Positions 36,501 through 53,617 are shown, numbered from the stretch's first letter. The stretch: DNA of 64,000 nt from Chrysomallon squamiferum (GCA_012295275.1 CM022665.1:5996901-6060900); one strand, 5' to 3'. The notes: generated from the sequence alone by a model not told the origin. Program-made: numbers and translations.

Positions 36501-39500
36501 AGGTCACCACACACTGATATATATATATACATAAAAAGAAGAAAATAACAAATAACTTACTCTACACTCTGGACATCTGCACAACTTTGTTCTGAATCCA
36601 CGAGGCCAAAATACATTAGAATCTGGAACAGTTACTTCCCTTTTCTGTAGTTCTTTAAGTTTACAAACTAAAGTATTTTCTGCAGCAGATGTTGTTTCCT
36701 CAGTTATCTAAATTACAATCACATCATTTATGGTTTTTAGAAGAAATGTATATAAAAAATATATTAACCAGCTTCTTTTTTCACTGAGCATTGGAATTAA
36801 GAAACATAACAAACAAAAATTCACATCATGCCGCATTTTCACTTCAGAAATATAAAAATATATGCATCATTAATGATGAAATTACTGTTTTACAAAGCTG
36901 TTATAATACTGAATATTTTGAAACAGACACCAGACATTAGCACAAATGTTTCTGAATTTCCACTGTGATAACAAATAAGTGTGTCATGTTTTCAAAAATT
37001 AAGTCTGAAGTTGGCAAAACACATTGTGAGTACATGCCATTTTTTTGTGAAAAAAAAATGGCAAAGATCAATTTTAAGATTTTCCCTGTAAGCAATTCTT
37101 TGTTATGCTTTTATCTATTTTCACTGTTGTTAGTGTCTAAATAATATTTTTTCCTCGATTATTAAGTGACTTCTTTAAAGGGATGAAAATTCATTTGCTA
37201 ACCTGCCTTAAATACATGCTGAAAATGGCTGATTGCCATGCATTTTGTTTCAGTAATTTTGAAACAATCCCTGACAAACTAGCATCACTGGACAGCTTGA
37301 AGTGTCATTTTTCCACATATGGGCATGAAAATGTTAACCTATTAATATCTGTGCTTTTCAACCTCTTAGACTGTTTAGACCCCCTGTGAGGTTCAGCTGT
37401 ATAAACTACTTTGATCACATAACAACATGGTCATTCCCCTTGCTGTTAATTTAATTTAATAAACCTATAAATAAATACATACACATCACATAGCAGCTGA
37501 CTTAGATAAAAGAAAAAGAAACAATAGCATTCATGTTGCCAGAATGCTGAACATGATGTTTACAGTTCGATAGTTTGACTGAAGAATAATTTTTTGGAGG
37601 ATTTGACAGTGAGACCTAGGAGGACAAGACAATTAAATAAAATATGAGACAGACAAAAATGACCATTTCGATTTAGGGAAAATGACTTCCAATTTACTAA
37701 GGACGCTAAAGAAGAATACACCTGTTACAGCATTGGGGCTGGGTAGGGATCTTCCTTATCATCTGTACCATGTCAGTGTAAAAGTCTTAAGTAAAAATAT
37801 ATCAGTTATTTAAAATAATAGTTAGTTTTCATTACTGTTTAGAAGTGAAAGCAATACTTGTTACTGTTACTGTTCAGTGATCAAACAGTGATTCCTGACC
37901 TCAAAAATTTTCATACTTACATAAGTAGATATTGTTGTGCAAAGGAATGATATTTTCTTTTTTTCCTGTTCTTAGCAAAATTAATTAATTTTATTTCTGA
38001 ATTGTCCAAATTTAGTCCATCTGAGCCTTTGTAACCAAACATGGCAATTACATAAACAATTATTTTTCAACATAAAAATACTCAGAAATTATTATCTTTA
38101 AGCTGTTAGATCAACCCATTTAATTTTCTCTATCTGAGTAACGTATTTTTCCTTTTTAGTAACAGTGATGGAAATTACACAGGGATAATTAATTATTTTA
38201 TGATAAATTATTTCTAACAAGAATGTTATTTAAATATTAATACAGTATCAAGAAAAAGGCATTGACTGGTCTAAGTCTGGTGTCATGTAAACTAAAGAAT
38301 AATGGTAGTGCAGGTTCTTGATTTTTCTTAATGATGGTAGGAACCATAAAATAATTAAACAATCTGCTTTTTTTTTTTTTTTTTTTTTAAATAAAGATCT
38401 TGTATTCATATTAGCAGAATGTTGTAACAATGTTTGATATCTTTGAACCTGAGCAGCCAAAACACTGACTATGAACTAAAGGCACATATTATACCTACAG
38501 TTTCCCCAAGACCAAAAAAGAAGGATTAAAAAAAAAAAAAAAATGTTTCATATAACCTTTCTTCAAAAGGACAGAAATGACAAGGTCTTGTATGTTATAC
38601 ATTTTGATCTGGAAGTTTACAAAGTTTCAAGAAGTTTGGAAAAATCTGCAGATGGCAAAATTAAATGGTTGGTTGTTTACTGAGGACTCATCAACTCATT
38701 ATATCCTGTAAATAAATGCATTCATCTGTTGAGAAAATTGGTAAAATAGGTGAAATCAGTAGACAGCACTAAAGATATAGTGCAGTTAGTTAAAATCATG
38801 GAAATTGATATCTATAGCAAAGGTAATCTTTGGCCTAGGCTACATACACAACAGGACATATCACAATCATGACAATGTCAGTGTAAATCAGTGTATTCTG
38901 GATTATATCTGCAGGCTAAACAAACAGAAGTAACACAAGACTTGGAATAGATTCAGACAATACTGCAATAATTATTGGCATGTTTTACTGAAAATTTAGG
39001 AAATGAAGGTAGACATTCTCTGAATTTTGGGCACAAGTGCGACCACAAGAAGGGGCAGGGTGGGCCACCCTCCTATTCCTGCACAGGGGAAACACTACAC
39101 CCAAATTAGAAAAATACTTGCCTGAACAGATGAATCAGCCAAGTTTTTCTGTTTAAACTATGCTATTGTCTAGAAACAAAGCAGCCCATTAGTAATCTCA
39201 TACTGTCTTAGACACATGTGCTCAGGCATAAGCTCCCAAATCAGTTCTCATTTATGTTCAATCTACTAAAGCAGTGATGAAGAGATTCCAGACTTTGGAT
39301 CAAGTTTTTTAGGATGATGAAACTAGAGATGATTATGTACATGGGAGTGACTTTGAATCAGAAAACGATTGCTCAGGAAATAAGTAATGATACAGACGAT
39401 GTGTTATAAATACTAAGATAAATGTTTTACAAAGTGAAACATAACCTATGGAAGAACTTTACATTTTTGTAACAGGAACCCAGGATGGGAGAACACCCTT

Positions 39501-42500
39501 CCTTAAAGATCTTTGGGTTCAAGGGGTTAAATTGGTCAGATTTGAACAAGCGATTCATTTTGTGAGAACATGTCACAAATATATGTTATTATCCACTTAC
39601 AGTTATTTAAATTGGAACAATTTCCTAAATCCTAACAATATTGATTTTTGGTAATTTTCACAAATTCTAATTGCTAGGACAGTACTATGATTAAAACTTA
39701 AACAGGCAAGTTGTACCTTAGTATCTTCATTATCAACAATCTTCTCAGATGACATATCAGTTGTGCTGACATCTGGGGTCTCCTCTACATCCAGAATGCT
39801 TTCATGACTGCTCTCATTCTGTATAACAACCTCTGAAAATACAAAGTTTACTTTTAAAACTAAGTAAATTTTCTTGTTAATTAAATTTAACTGAATGTCA
39901 AAAATTTCAAAAGATAGTTATATTCTTTTTTTTTTTTTTTTTTTTTTATGGCTTTAAAATATTTACTGATTGCTCTTCTTAAATCAAAAAAAATAATAAT
40001 AATAATAAATACACAAATGTATATATAAAAAAAAAGGATAAAATAATTTAGTTTTTGAAAATATTTACCTTCTGAAATAAACATAGTACACTTCAAATTC
40101 ATAAAGATACACACATACATTAAATATACACTCAAATAAAAAATGAATTATAATATAAAGAAAAATAAGTAAAATAAAATTAAAAAGGTAAACCTTCTGA
40201 TAGAGTTGAATATGCCATTAAGAAATCAAACTTCTTTACGCATGCAGAACACACCAATTCATCAAAATCCAAATTGTCAGGAGGTGGAGATTCCAGATGC
40301 TGTGAATACAAAATAGTATTCTGTTTAATCAAAACTAAGTAATTTAAACACAACTTTATATAAATTATAAAACAAGACATAAATACTATAAAAACATTGC
40401 TTAACCACCTTAGGTGTTACCCACTGGTTTATTTCCTCATTTCAGTGCTTGTCTAGAATGGTTTATAAATATAGCATCTAGTTACATAATAACAATATTC
40501 ATTTATTTATTAATGTTTTTCTTTTTCAATCTCCGACGTAATACAAATCATAAGAATGAAAACCTTTGAAGATGCTTGTATAATGAATTAAACTGTTTGT
40601 GTAAATGTACTTAAACAACAGCACTCAGTTAACCATACAATAAATCACTCTACTTTGTTATTAGATCTGGACAAACACATGTAATCTGGTTTGTCTACAT
40701 TAGCAGTATCTCTCAAACTGAAATCACATGCATTCAAAGAAAACACCTGAAAACTTACCAAGCCATGATACCAGTCTTCACATATAATACACTGGATCAT
40801 CTCATCTTCTACCTGGAATTACATTTAATGAAACATCAACATCACCAATAGTTTAATGAAATCTGACAAAAGTAAAAGACCAAAAATTAGTAAGATAATT
40901 TAAAAAAAAAAAAATAATAATAATAATAATTTTTATTTGTATTTGTTACATGTTTATCAAGTGTGTGACAGTAGGTATGTGTTAGGGTGGTCTTATAGAC
41001 ATTACATGCTATTAAGAGTGACTTGACAGTATACTGTTACTTACGTCATTCTCTGGATCAGGGTATGGTCTGTGACAAGTACAGTATAAACCTCTGAAAT
41101 TCTGGTTGTATACATTTTCTGCGTTAATTTCATCTTTGAACTAAATAAAATTAAAATTAATGTTATTTTTTTTTACAGAAAATGGATATAACAGAAACTG
41201 AAAATGGAAAAAAATCAAATCAAATATTAAATTTTTTTTTAAGTTGCTTTGATATATGAAATGAATAATGCTATTTTGTTTTTAAAACATAAAGGTTTAA
41301 TTATCCAACAAAAGTGAAAATACATTAACACAGAAACATTACAATGCAAAGGAGGTTATTCATAAAATCAGTTTTATACAAAATTGTTGAGTCTTTCAGT
41401 AGTTTTTAAGTCAACGTATACCTATTTATAAATAAACATTCATATAGATACATTAGATATTATGAAACTGAACTGAATGCCTGAAAATTAACAGTAGAAA
41501 AATTATTTGCATTAGATCCAAAATACATACCTCATAGAGTTTACAGCTAAATCCAGGAAATTTACTGTTTCCACAATCACATCTGAAGTTTCTGTTAAGT
41601 AAAAATAGCATTTTGAAAGTATGGTATAATGGTATTACTATGATACATTTATATGTGATATTAGCCTAAACTATCAATAATAGAAATATTTTCTCTAGTC
41701 ATAATTTACAGACTCACTGATGTGCGGTTTAAAACCTGGAAGTTAATGTTTTAAACATCTAGGTATTAGGTAATGAAGGCGATTTTGACAAGAGAGGAAA
41801 AACATCTATCCTTATAAGCACAACAAAACATAAAAGCTGATTAAGAAACATGCAGTAAAATAAATCACCTTAAATATGGATGTTGTTTTTCAATTTATGA
41901 GGAAGAAGACTGAATAGGAGAATCACTACTAAGGTTTGAGTTATATATTTATTTATAACAACTATTACCTTTTCGTGTAAAGTTCTAGCAGATTATGGCC
42001 TTCATGACACTCATAACTGCATGCTAAACAAATGCCAGCTAACCCAGTCTCCTCTGATGAACATGTCTGGCATGCATACAAGGCTTGTCGGTTAACATAA
42101 CCCTGGAAAATAAAAATAATAATAATAATAATATATATATATATATATGTACACACATCAAATATATATAAAATTAATGAGTGTGTGTATTACCCAAATC
42201 TGTATCTATCTCTCTACATATATATTGTAGATAAATGCACGTTACACCCATGTTTCATTATTAACATCTTTATTTGTTTGTGAAACAACTTTCATTTACT
42301 GAATATTCAGATATGTATTGGATTTATACTAATACTGACTATATTTTGAGAATGTTGGCAGTTCTGATTAATGACAAAACAAACTCTTTTTTTTTTGCAG
42401 GGGGATGGGGTTTAAAGTTAGGACAATTTTGTAGTTTTTATATTTTTCAGGTGGGAAAGAAAGAGATGAAAACCAAAAAACAAATATAAAAAACGGTATT

Positions 42501-45500
42501 GAACCTAACCAATAATGCAAACTTGACCTCTAACCTTAATACAAAATATACACATGTACCCTAAATATAACCTATTTTATATTCTATAACTGAACTTCAA
42601 CGTATAATGAATACACAAATCCTTATCAGAAAGACAAAATCTTGGTCCTAAATGTAATAACTCAACCCTGTTATTTTAATATACAAGTATATACCATCTT
42701 TAAACAGGTATCAAGTCAATGCAGGATGCACAGACGTCAACAGTTAAAGCAGCAGTTGTTTTCATACAAACTGAATAATCTGTAATCATAACAATCACTG
42801 AAGAGACTTCAAAATGTCTAAATATACTATCTTTTGAGGACACTTAAAGCTAGGGTAGTTACCAAGAATCAATATTACAAAATAATATGTTATTATATAT
42901 ATATATATATATATTAATAGTTATATTGAGTTTGCACTAAATACATGTTATACAATCTATATTTTGACCAACCTGTACATTTAAACATTAAACTATGAAC
43001 AGATAAAGGAATAAATGAGGGAGTCTGAGCTGTAAAATAATTTCTTATATGCAGGTATCTCAATAGCCAATGTTTTTGTTATGGGAGATTAGTGGAAATT
43101 TATAAATAAAATTTGTTTTCACATATACTGCTGTATCTTGTATTTATTCCATTTTCCATCCTTCCAAACTAATGTTATCCTTTTTAAACATTATGAATGT
43201 ACATATTTTTTGCTGAATCCCTGTATTTCCTGTATATATCAAATTTCTTGGATGCTTTTTCTGTCCAAGTTTTCTTGCTAAGGCAGGTATTTTCAGTTAT
43301 ATTGCTGTCCACTGGTCAATAAAATGAGTTTGGCTGTTGGTTCCTTGTGCTTGTACTTCAAAGAATTCATGAATACCTGTCCTCTAACTTTCAGTCTTTG
43401 AATTCCAAGTCATTTTTGCCATCTGGTACAACTGCATTGATTTGTCCTGTTCACAGTTCCCTTCCCCATAAAGTATGTATTGTATGTCCTTGTGTTGAAT
43501 TCAAGTCACACTATCCCTTTCAGTCTGTTAATAAGATCATTAATTTGTGGTTTCTGTTTCATTTTTAGTTTCAATATGTTGTTCACAGACCAGCAATTAT
43601 TATTTGTCCATTTCCTTTTGTGGCCTGAAGATGTTATCTCGTAGCACTTGAATCAACTTGCTAGTGAAGTATCTAGTCAATTCTAGCAAGTGAGCATAAC
43701 AATCCACATTTTTTTAGCAACGGTGAAGGACTCATCTGCATATATCATTATCATGGATCTCTTCAAACCCTTGTTTCTGGTTTCTTTTGGTGTGTTATCT
43801 TCTAAATGTCTTCTGCATTAGTGCAGGGCTAAGGTCAGGTGAATGCTTTAATTACAGCCTTCTTGTTATCTGATCCAGTAAGTTGGTAACAGCCAACTTT
43901 ATCACTGCTGCTGATGTTATGTGCATGAGAAATCGGCCACAAGTGTGGAAACCTGCATACAAGTGAAGGAAAGTTAATGCCAATAATGGTCCACTGTTGA
44001 AATAATGTCATACAGATGTGTTGAAGATGCTTGTTCTGTTCCTTTCTATCTACAATAAATAGGTATGAGCAAATAAACCATTTTGCTCTTGCAAGATTTC
44101 TGCATGATCCTTGCTGGGTGGTTGCAGAGTGCACAGCATCAGCAAAGTGCGATCTTCACAAATATGCATCTGTTGGTCCATTTGAAAAATCTTTTTAAAG
44201 AAACTTAGTTTGATGACAGAGTATACATATCTTGCTACAACCTTGCTTTTGATTTTTTAATATTGATCAAGGAGTAGTTTATCAAATTTTTGATGAAAAA
44301 TCTTTCTGAAAAGCTCAACAAAGTCATCGATCATTAGAAAAATCTTGGGTAAGTCCTTCAGTCAAAATATGTTCTCCTTATAGATCTGCTATTAACTACT
44401 ACTGTGGTTACTTTCAAAATATTTTATGTTGCAAGTGATGATTCTATGGTTGCAAAAACCTGCATATGCAATGTGGATACACAACCAGCGCTTCATAAGA
44501 TCAATAATGACAAGGCAGTTCAGGTCAACAATGTTTTCTGACTGACTCAGACCGATGTTGACAAACTTTGGTATGTGGTACATTTCAGCAAATTAGCTGA
44601 GTTCATTAATTAATTAAAATTTATGAGAATTAGCAACTTGCTTAAAAATACAGCACAGGTTTAGAACTTATAAAAAGCTTTATTTTGATATATAATACAT
44701 GTGAAGTGGATTGAAGCTGTACGAAATATTCAGCTGCAAAATGAGAGAAACGGATAAGAATTTCTCAGTAGATTATGAAGGAAAAATCCCTGGAAATTTT
44801 ATTCTGATAAAAATTCATAACTTTTTTCATATGAATGCTATCAAAGAGATCATAGTGTCATTTTAATGTGCATTTTTTCTCTTTCTAAAGATGCATAATG
44901 TTTCAGGAAAATATTTTGTAAATTTTGTCACATACCTACAATAAATGAAGGCATATGCCTATTTGTATGTATGTTTGACATACATAAACACACAATTTGT
45001 TGGTATATAAACTGTCGGATAACTCATCTGAGACTGAATCATTCAAAGACACTGATACTTACATATCAGATATAAAACTACATCTATTTTATTAAAGAGC
45101 AATAAAATTGAGTATAAACATTACTTCATCTTGTCAGTCATTTTGAACAACTTGTCGGCTCTTATTGGTTATTTGTGAGACCCATTCATTGTAATTTTTA
45201 AATAATTTTATTCGTAGGCCTGTTTCCTACGATTAAATGAAATTCACGTCAGACAATAATGAAAGAAAATTAAAATAAACTGAAACTGTATGATGTTTAT
45301 CGTTTTCTAAAGAAAAGCTGTAAGAATCATTATATTTAGAATCAATAATGGATTAACATTAACGTTGTAACTACCCGAGAATATGTGCAGTTTTTATCAT
45401 CACTATCTCCTAAAACAGCATGCGCATCAGCTTCCAAACGTTCTTCTTCTTCGATGATGTCAACCATCGACACACCAAGATCTTCTTCACTAGCGTTTCC

Positions 45501-45524
45501 GTTCAAAATGGTGTTATCAGACAT
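33563..45524 (-). CDS. UBR7: UBR7, putative E3 ubiquitin ligase with UBR box and PHD finger, 11 coding exons
   Basis: UBR7 is an atypical UBR-box protein whose PHD finger has been linked to histone H2B ubiquitination. Exons, in order of transcription: 45375-45524, 41969-42102, 41531-41591, 41045-41140, 40759-40812, 40194-40299, 39717-39832, 36561-36707, 35669-35834, 33977-34038, 33563-33658. All borders are AG/GT and phases agree, giving 395 residues (human about 425). The UBR box spans about residues 46-110 with C46, C61, C64, C75, C78, C82, H83, H86, C99 and C101. The PHD region starts at C135/C137 and continues with C155, C158, H163 and the CSAC pair. A C-terminal block contains CRCPEC, SQMNHVQQVEVIQG and YNDLKSELRDYLKKF, and the end is QYFCK, all as in animal UBR7. 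The start ATG at 45524 is the first; the frame is open a little further upstream. The weak donors GTAGTT after exon 1 and GTTTAC after exon 6 are supported by frame and homology. Confidence 0.96.
37345..37425. mobile_element. Possible hAT-type transposon end
   Basis: The stretch GTGCTTTTCAACCTCTTAGA followed shortly by GACCCCCTGTGAGGTTC resembles the terminal repeat of many hAT elements, in which a 'cagtgcttctcaacctt' type end precedes 'cggaccccc'. The matching opposite end was not found in this UBR7 intron, so it would be a single decayed terminus. Confidence 0.3.
39276..39386 (+). pseudogene. Possible decayed transposase N-terminal fragment (piggyBac-like acidic leader)
   Basis: Reading DEEIPDFGSSF and, after a one-base frame change, DDETRDDYVHGSDFESEND gives a strongly acidic peptide of the kind found at the N-terminus of piggyBac-type transposases. 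A stop follows after GNK. No DDD catalytic core or terminal repeats were found nearby. It lies in the UBR7 intron between the exons at 36561 and 39717. Confidence 0.2.
42103..45374. other. UBR7 first intron with coding-like but broken sequence on the minus strand
   Basis: The intron has AT microsatellites at 42119-42146 and 42895-42913. Between about 43400 and 44600 the minus strand shows medium-length open stretches separated by stops, for example around 43835-44134 and 44392-44583, with less biased composition than the flanks. It looks like an old mobile-element or retrocopy relic, but I could not assign it. Confidence 0.35.
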
Positions 45525-45589
45525 TTTCTTAACCGACCGTTTACCCGCGACTTCAGATTTCCGCACGCGCTAACGTTCACGGGATTGAC

Positions 45590-45597
45590 GCGGGAAA
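45590..45597. promoter_or_regulatory. E2F-like site just upstream of UBR7
   Basis: GCGGGAAA, an E2F-type core, lies about 65 bases upstream of the UBR7 ATG in a short CG-rich patch (45540-45600) that is probably the core promoter. Motif match only. Confidence 0.35.
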
Positions 45598-45731
45598 ATT
45601 AAAATATTGTTTGGAAGGGATGGAAACGAAAAGACCTACCAATACCGTGGTCATACTGCGAAAACTATCACTTTAGGGACAATTTTCAGATTTGAGTCGT
45701 ACATTCCTTCAGTTTTTGAAATATGCATTAG

Positions 45732-45735
<4 letters not shown>

Positions 45736-45798
<63 letters not shown>
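45736..45798. repeat. (ATT)21 microsatellite
   Basis: An uninterrupted run of ATT units about 210 bases upstream of the UBR7 start codon. Confidence 0.95.
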
Positions 45799-45802
<4 letters not shown>

Positions 45803-45968
45803 TCTGACACTGAAAATAAAATAAGACTTATGACAAACATCCATTAATATTACAGCTGTAGTAATTTATTATTGTTGTTGTTAAATTTAAAATAAATTTT
45901 ATTTTCTTCCTCTTATTATTTAATAATAATAATAATTACAACAACAACAAAAATATTATTATTATTAT

Positions 45969-46013
<45 letters not shown>

Positions 46014-46049
46014 TAGTAGTAGTACCAGTAGTAGTATTAGTAGTAGTAT
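45969..46049. repeat. (AGT)n microsatellite
   Basis: AGT units with a few substitutions over about 80 bases. It is directly preceded by ATT units. Confidence 0.95.
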
Positions 46050-46243
46050 TTTAAAGTAACCCCAGTTTTATCGACGGTCATGTATAGAGTGATGAGAATC
46101 TGACATAACTGCACGGTGATCGCATGCGCTCCGAAGAACAATCAATATTTACCTAGTGTACACGACAAATAATGTTAGGTAATCGGACCCAAAATTTCAT
46201 CTTAGAAAATTGTCATGTTTCCTTTGTTATAGATCTTCTTACA

Positions 46244-46298
<55 letters not shown>

Positions 46299-46328
46299 TT
46301 GACAATAAATAAATAAATAAATAAATAA
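46244..46328. repeat. (AAT)n and (AAAT)n microsatellites
   Basis: About 18 AAT units, a short unique spacer, then six AAAT units. Confidence 0.95.
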
Positions 46329-46743
46329 ACCATCCTACAAAAGTTGATAAAGACTGAAAACGTTCTCCAATTTTTCAATAAAAAACATTAAAATTAAAAA
46401 AAAAAAATGCTGATTTTGTCAGATCATAATTTTCATAATTGTATACACAAAAGATTGAACATGCATAGATATGTAGACATCGCTTTATTATTATTATTAT
46501 TATTATTACCAGATTCATCTCATGTTCAGATCTGATGCAGTGACTTACCAAAAATGGCTCTTAAATCTCCATACCGGACGGATATATTTCAGGTTGTATT
46601 TCTCAAGGAAACTATCAAGTCACTGATGACTGTCCAGTTTCCACATGCGACCATTTGATATTGATATCTGAGAACTTTCAGCAAGTGCCACTTTATCAGA
46701 TGCTAAACAAAGAGCTTTTTCTACTCATTTCCTTCAGCTTGAC

Positions 46744-46789
<46 letters not shown>

Positions 46790-48298
46790 CTTTTTTGTTT
46801 TTGTTTTAATCATAGGAAAAACATTTATGAAAATGTGCAATTAAACACCACTGAAATGTAGGCTAATGTTTAAGTCAAACTCAAACTGATCATAACCAGC
46901 AACACAGCGATTACAAATTACCTCCCTTGGAATTACTAATATCGAAACTTTCCCGAATAAAAAAAAAAAAGAAACAACAACAAAAAACCAAAACAAAACA
47001 AGAGTATGTGTCTGTTTAACATCTGGAGATAAAAAAAATTAGTAATAATATATTTTCATTTTTTTATTTTTTTTATTTTTAAATTAATGCCCTTGTATCG
47101 TTTCGTTTCAATCTATTAATCTTAAGGTAAGTATCATAATATACATTCGTCCATCGTAGTGAGAGCGTAGATTGTTGAGGAAAGATAGCAGTTTTTACCT
47201 GATTCAGATTTTGTGTGCAGCTGCGCAGTACGGGCCAAGTACTAGTTACGTTAAATTGGTGTCTCAGTTAAAAAATTGTTTTGCATACGTGCAGATGTGT
47301 GACGAAAGTGGAACTTACTTATGGAGATTGTGAAGATTTCTGCGAATTTTTTTTTTTTTTTTTTTTTAAATTATTGTACCTTTTTTCTCTGTGTAATAGC
47401 ACATGCGTCTTTGTTTCGACGGGTTTGATCGCTTCCATCGCCATTTCAGAAATCAAATTCTGGACGGATGATTATTTCTGTATTTAGTTATTTTAAGCAT
47501 CGACCAGCCATTTTTTAATTCACTATTTGAACCTCACCCTGGGACCTGACCATTGACAGAAGGGCGGATTTATAATGGTCAAAGAGGCTCCCCTGACAGA
47601 GGGCCACCTCGACTTCTTACATATATTTAAAACAGGAATTTCAAAACAAGTTTTATTATTAAGAAGACTAAACCGTGAATAGGGGTAGGCATCATATAAC
47701 AGACACTAGACCTGGGTGCCTGTCCATCTCTTTGAATAACTTGATAAATTGATAACATTCTGCTGCTCGGCTGTTGAATATAATAATTAATGTCTTGTCG
47801 GTCAGTATATAATATATATGTGTGTGTGTGTGTGTGTGTATGTACTATGTATGTATGTATGTGTGTGTGTATGTGTGTGTGCATCTATACTTTTAATAGT
47901 TATTATTTAGTTTTGAACATTTATCATGTCTGAAATTAACTGACTGTTAACAGAAATGTCCTACTTAAAAGGTCATCACTAAGTATAATTATTACCATTT
48001 ATATATTTATACAGTTTAAATGGATATTGTCAACATCACAACCCGATTTCGGATTTCGGATAAAACAGAATTTATTTGTTAAATAGATAATAATAAACGA
48101 ATGTTTAAATAAAAATATTCTGACAGTTTTTCACCAATTACTTCGTAGAAGTGATAGTATCACAATTTATTTATAAATTATTTTTCAACTTTCTGAGATG
48201 GGAGAATGAGCAGTCCAGACGTAACGGTGTTGTCGTAGTAGAAGCATCCTTCGTATTAGTGACAAGCGTTGTCTGCGTTACTCCAAACAGTCCCAGTC

Positions 48299-51372
<3,074 letters not shown>

Positions 51373-53578
51373 CACTAAGATCGTCTGATTCGTTAGCAAA
51401 GCTTCTTCGTTTCGAATTTATTGAATTTCGCCTGAAACAAAACGCGTCACGAATTTTAAATAGATAAAGATTCTTACTACATATATAAAATGTTGTAAAC
51501 ACAAATTTTGAATCTGATCTGACTCATATAGGTATCATTTCTATCAATATATGCATTTTATTTTATTATTTTTTTTACTTCTGGATAAATTATAAACAAC
51601 AAACAAACAAACAAACAAACAAACAAAACGAAATAAATAAACAAATAAAAATGAGAAAATACGAAAACAGTTTGATTTAAAATAAATAAATAAATAAAAT
51701 TTGAAATGTCTGATAAATACAAAGGGAAAGATATGTATATAAAAAAAACAGTCACTAAATTACGAAATTCCATTAAAAAGCAGAAGAAGAAGAAGAAGAA
51801 AATGAAAAAACAAAAGCACATGCCAAAGTTATATACTGAAAAATGTCGAATCATAATTATTTTATAAGTGAGTGTTAATATGTGACTCAAGCTTCGGATT
51901 CTTTACCAGACAGACACATTTAAAATTTCATTCCCAGTATAAGTTATACAGATCTTATTTTACAGGTTTTTGATACTGATGGTAACAAATTTCTTTTGTT
52001 TTATAACACATCATATATGAATATATGAATACACAAAATTATTAATTATAATAAGAACAGTTTACCTCAGTTACGAAATATCAACAACTTTATAAACACT
52101 GAACGAAAATATTTAAAATTGTGTTTCCCGAGAATTAGAATGTCTTCGTCAAATGTATTTGAGCAGTTATTCACGCTGTTTTACTTTCAGTATACAACTA
52201 CTTCTGTTAAGTGCAAATTTATAATTTATCAGTACATTTTCAAGAATTTCCAAACGTCTCTCTGTTATTGATTCTGTCTAACACAGTTAGTTCCCAAGTT
52301 AGCAATAATTTATACACTTGAGAGAAATGAACCGATAACCATAACATTTTTATTATTTTTTTTTCAGTTAAATTTTAATTTTAAAATATTTCTATAATTT
52401 AATCCACCTGACTTTTTTTATTTTTTCACTTCCACTTGCAGTTTTGAAAAAATATGCTATTTTGAAAGTGCTAAGCCATGTCAAAACGTAAAAAACGATA
52501 ATTATAATAACAACATCGACGACAAATCGAATAAAACCAGCATGAATTAATAAGAAGTTCCCTCGTTAAGTCATAGCAGTCGGGAACACAGGTATAAACA
52601 AAAACTAGAAAATCAATTTAACCACGGAAAGCTATCTCTTAATTATTTAAAATAATTCACTTGAGTAGTGTTAGTACTTCCATATTTCAGAATAACACAT
52701 AAATAATTGCAGCAGAAACAGCTTTAAAATGTACAATGTTTGTGCATTCATGCGTGTGTGTGTGTGTGTGTTATTTAGAATACTTATTTCATGATAAACA
52801 TTTTTTTCTTTTATCCTGTGAAAAATAAGTATGCAATGCTTAGAAAATTTAATATGACGTTCTAATTGAAATGATGAAGTATAACCTCTAATTCAATAAA
52901 ATTAAGCCATTTGTTTTATCCGTTGAACTTATTATTTTTATTTCAAAAACAGTTTATTTTAGGAGTCGTGTTGAATATTCAATTTCTGTTGGGTATAAAT
53001 TAGTATATTGATGAGAAATTCACATAGATGACTGTTTTTATATTATATAAAATATGGTCAAATATGTGTATTCACATAAATGTTTTATATTGTATGTCTG
53101 CCAACAACAACAACAAAATATGAATAAACATATAACATTCCTTAATGCATGCAAAAATCTTCCATCCATAGAAACGTTCCCCCCCCATAGACACACATAT
53201 ATTCATACACAATAACAATAACACCAGCATACATGCTTTCGTACGTACATTCATACATACACAATAACAATAACGAAAACAAGAGTATACACACGTACGT
53301 ACATACATTCACCCCCCACACACACACAAGTGTTTTATTTAAAAAATATAAATCTCTATTCCGGTGGAAACGATATCCACTGAATGAATGTGTTTATGTC
53401 TACGGTTACCGTTTGAAGTCTATCGACATCGTTGCGATGAAGGACATGACTTCAAACATATCAGTTTCTGCCTCATTTCAAAGTCTTGTTACAGCCATGA
53501 GTTATCTGCAGATGTTATGTCACTGTCGCTCAACACATAAACGCGCGCGCAAGCACACACGCATACCAATTATTATTA

Positions 53579-53617
<39 letters not shown>

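Larger units (their letters stand above)
45525..48298. other. Intergenic region dominated by trinucleotide microsatellites
   Basis: It lies between the UBR7 promoter and the 3' end of the secreted-protein gene. Contents: (ATT)n at 45736-45798, (AGT)n at 45969-46049, (AAT)n at 46244-46297, (AAAT)n at 46305-46328, (ATT)n at 46747-46789 and (GT)/(GTAT)n at 47818-47881. An NRF1-like CGCATGCGC is at 46121-46129. No gene was recognised. Confidence 0.7.

Noticed and set aside
43347-43568. Plus-strand frame in UBR7 intron 1 as an exon
   Set aside because: No flanking splice logic and no recognisable domain; the opposite strand looks more coding-like, but it is broken.
46552-46660. Possible first exon starting MALKSPYRTD
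   Set aside because: The GT after the segment is weak, the frame stops after 34 codons and nothing downstream joins in phase.
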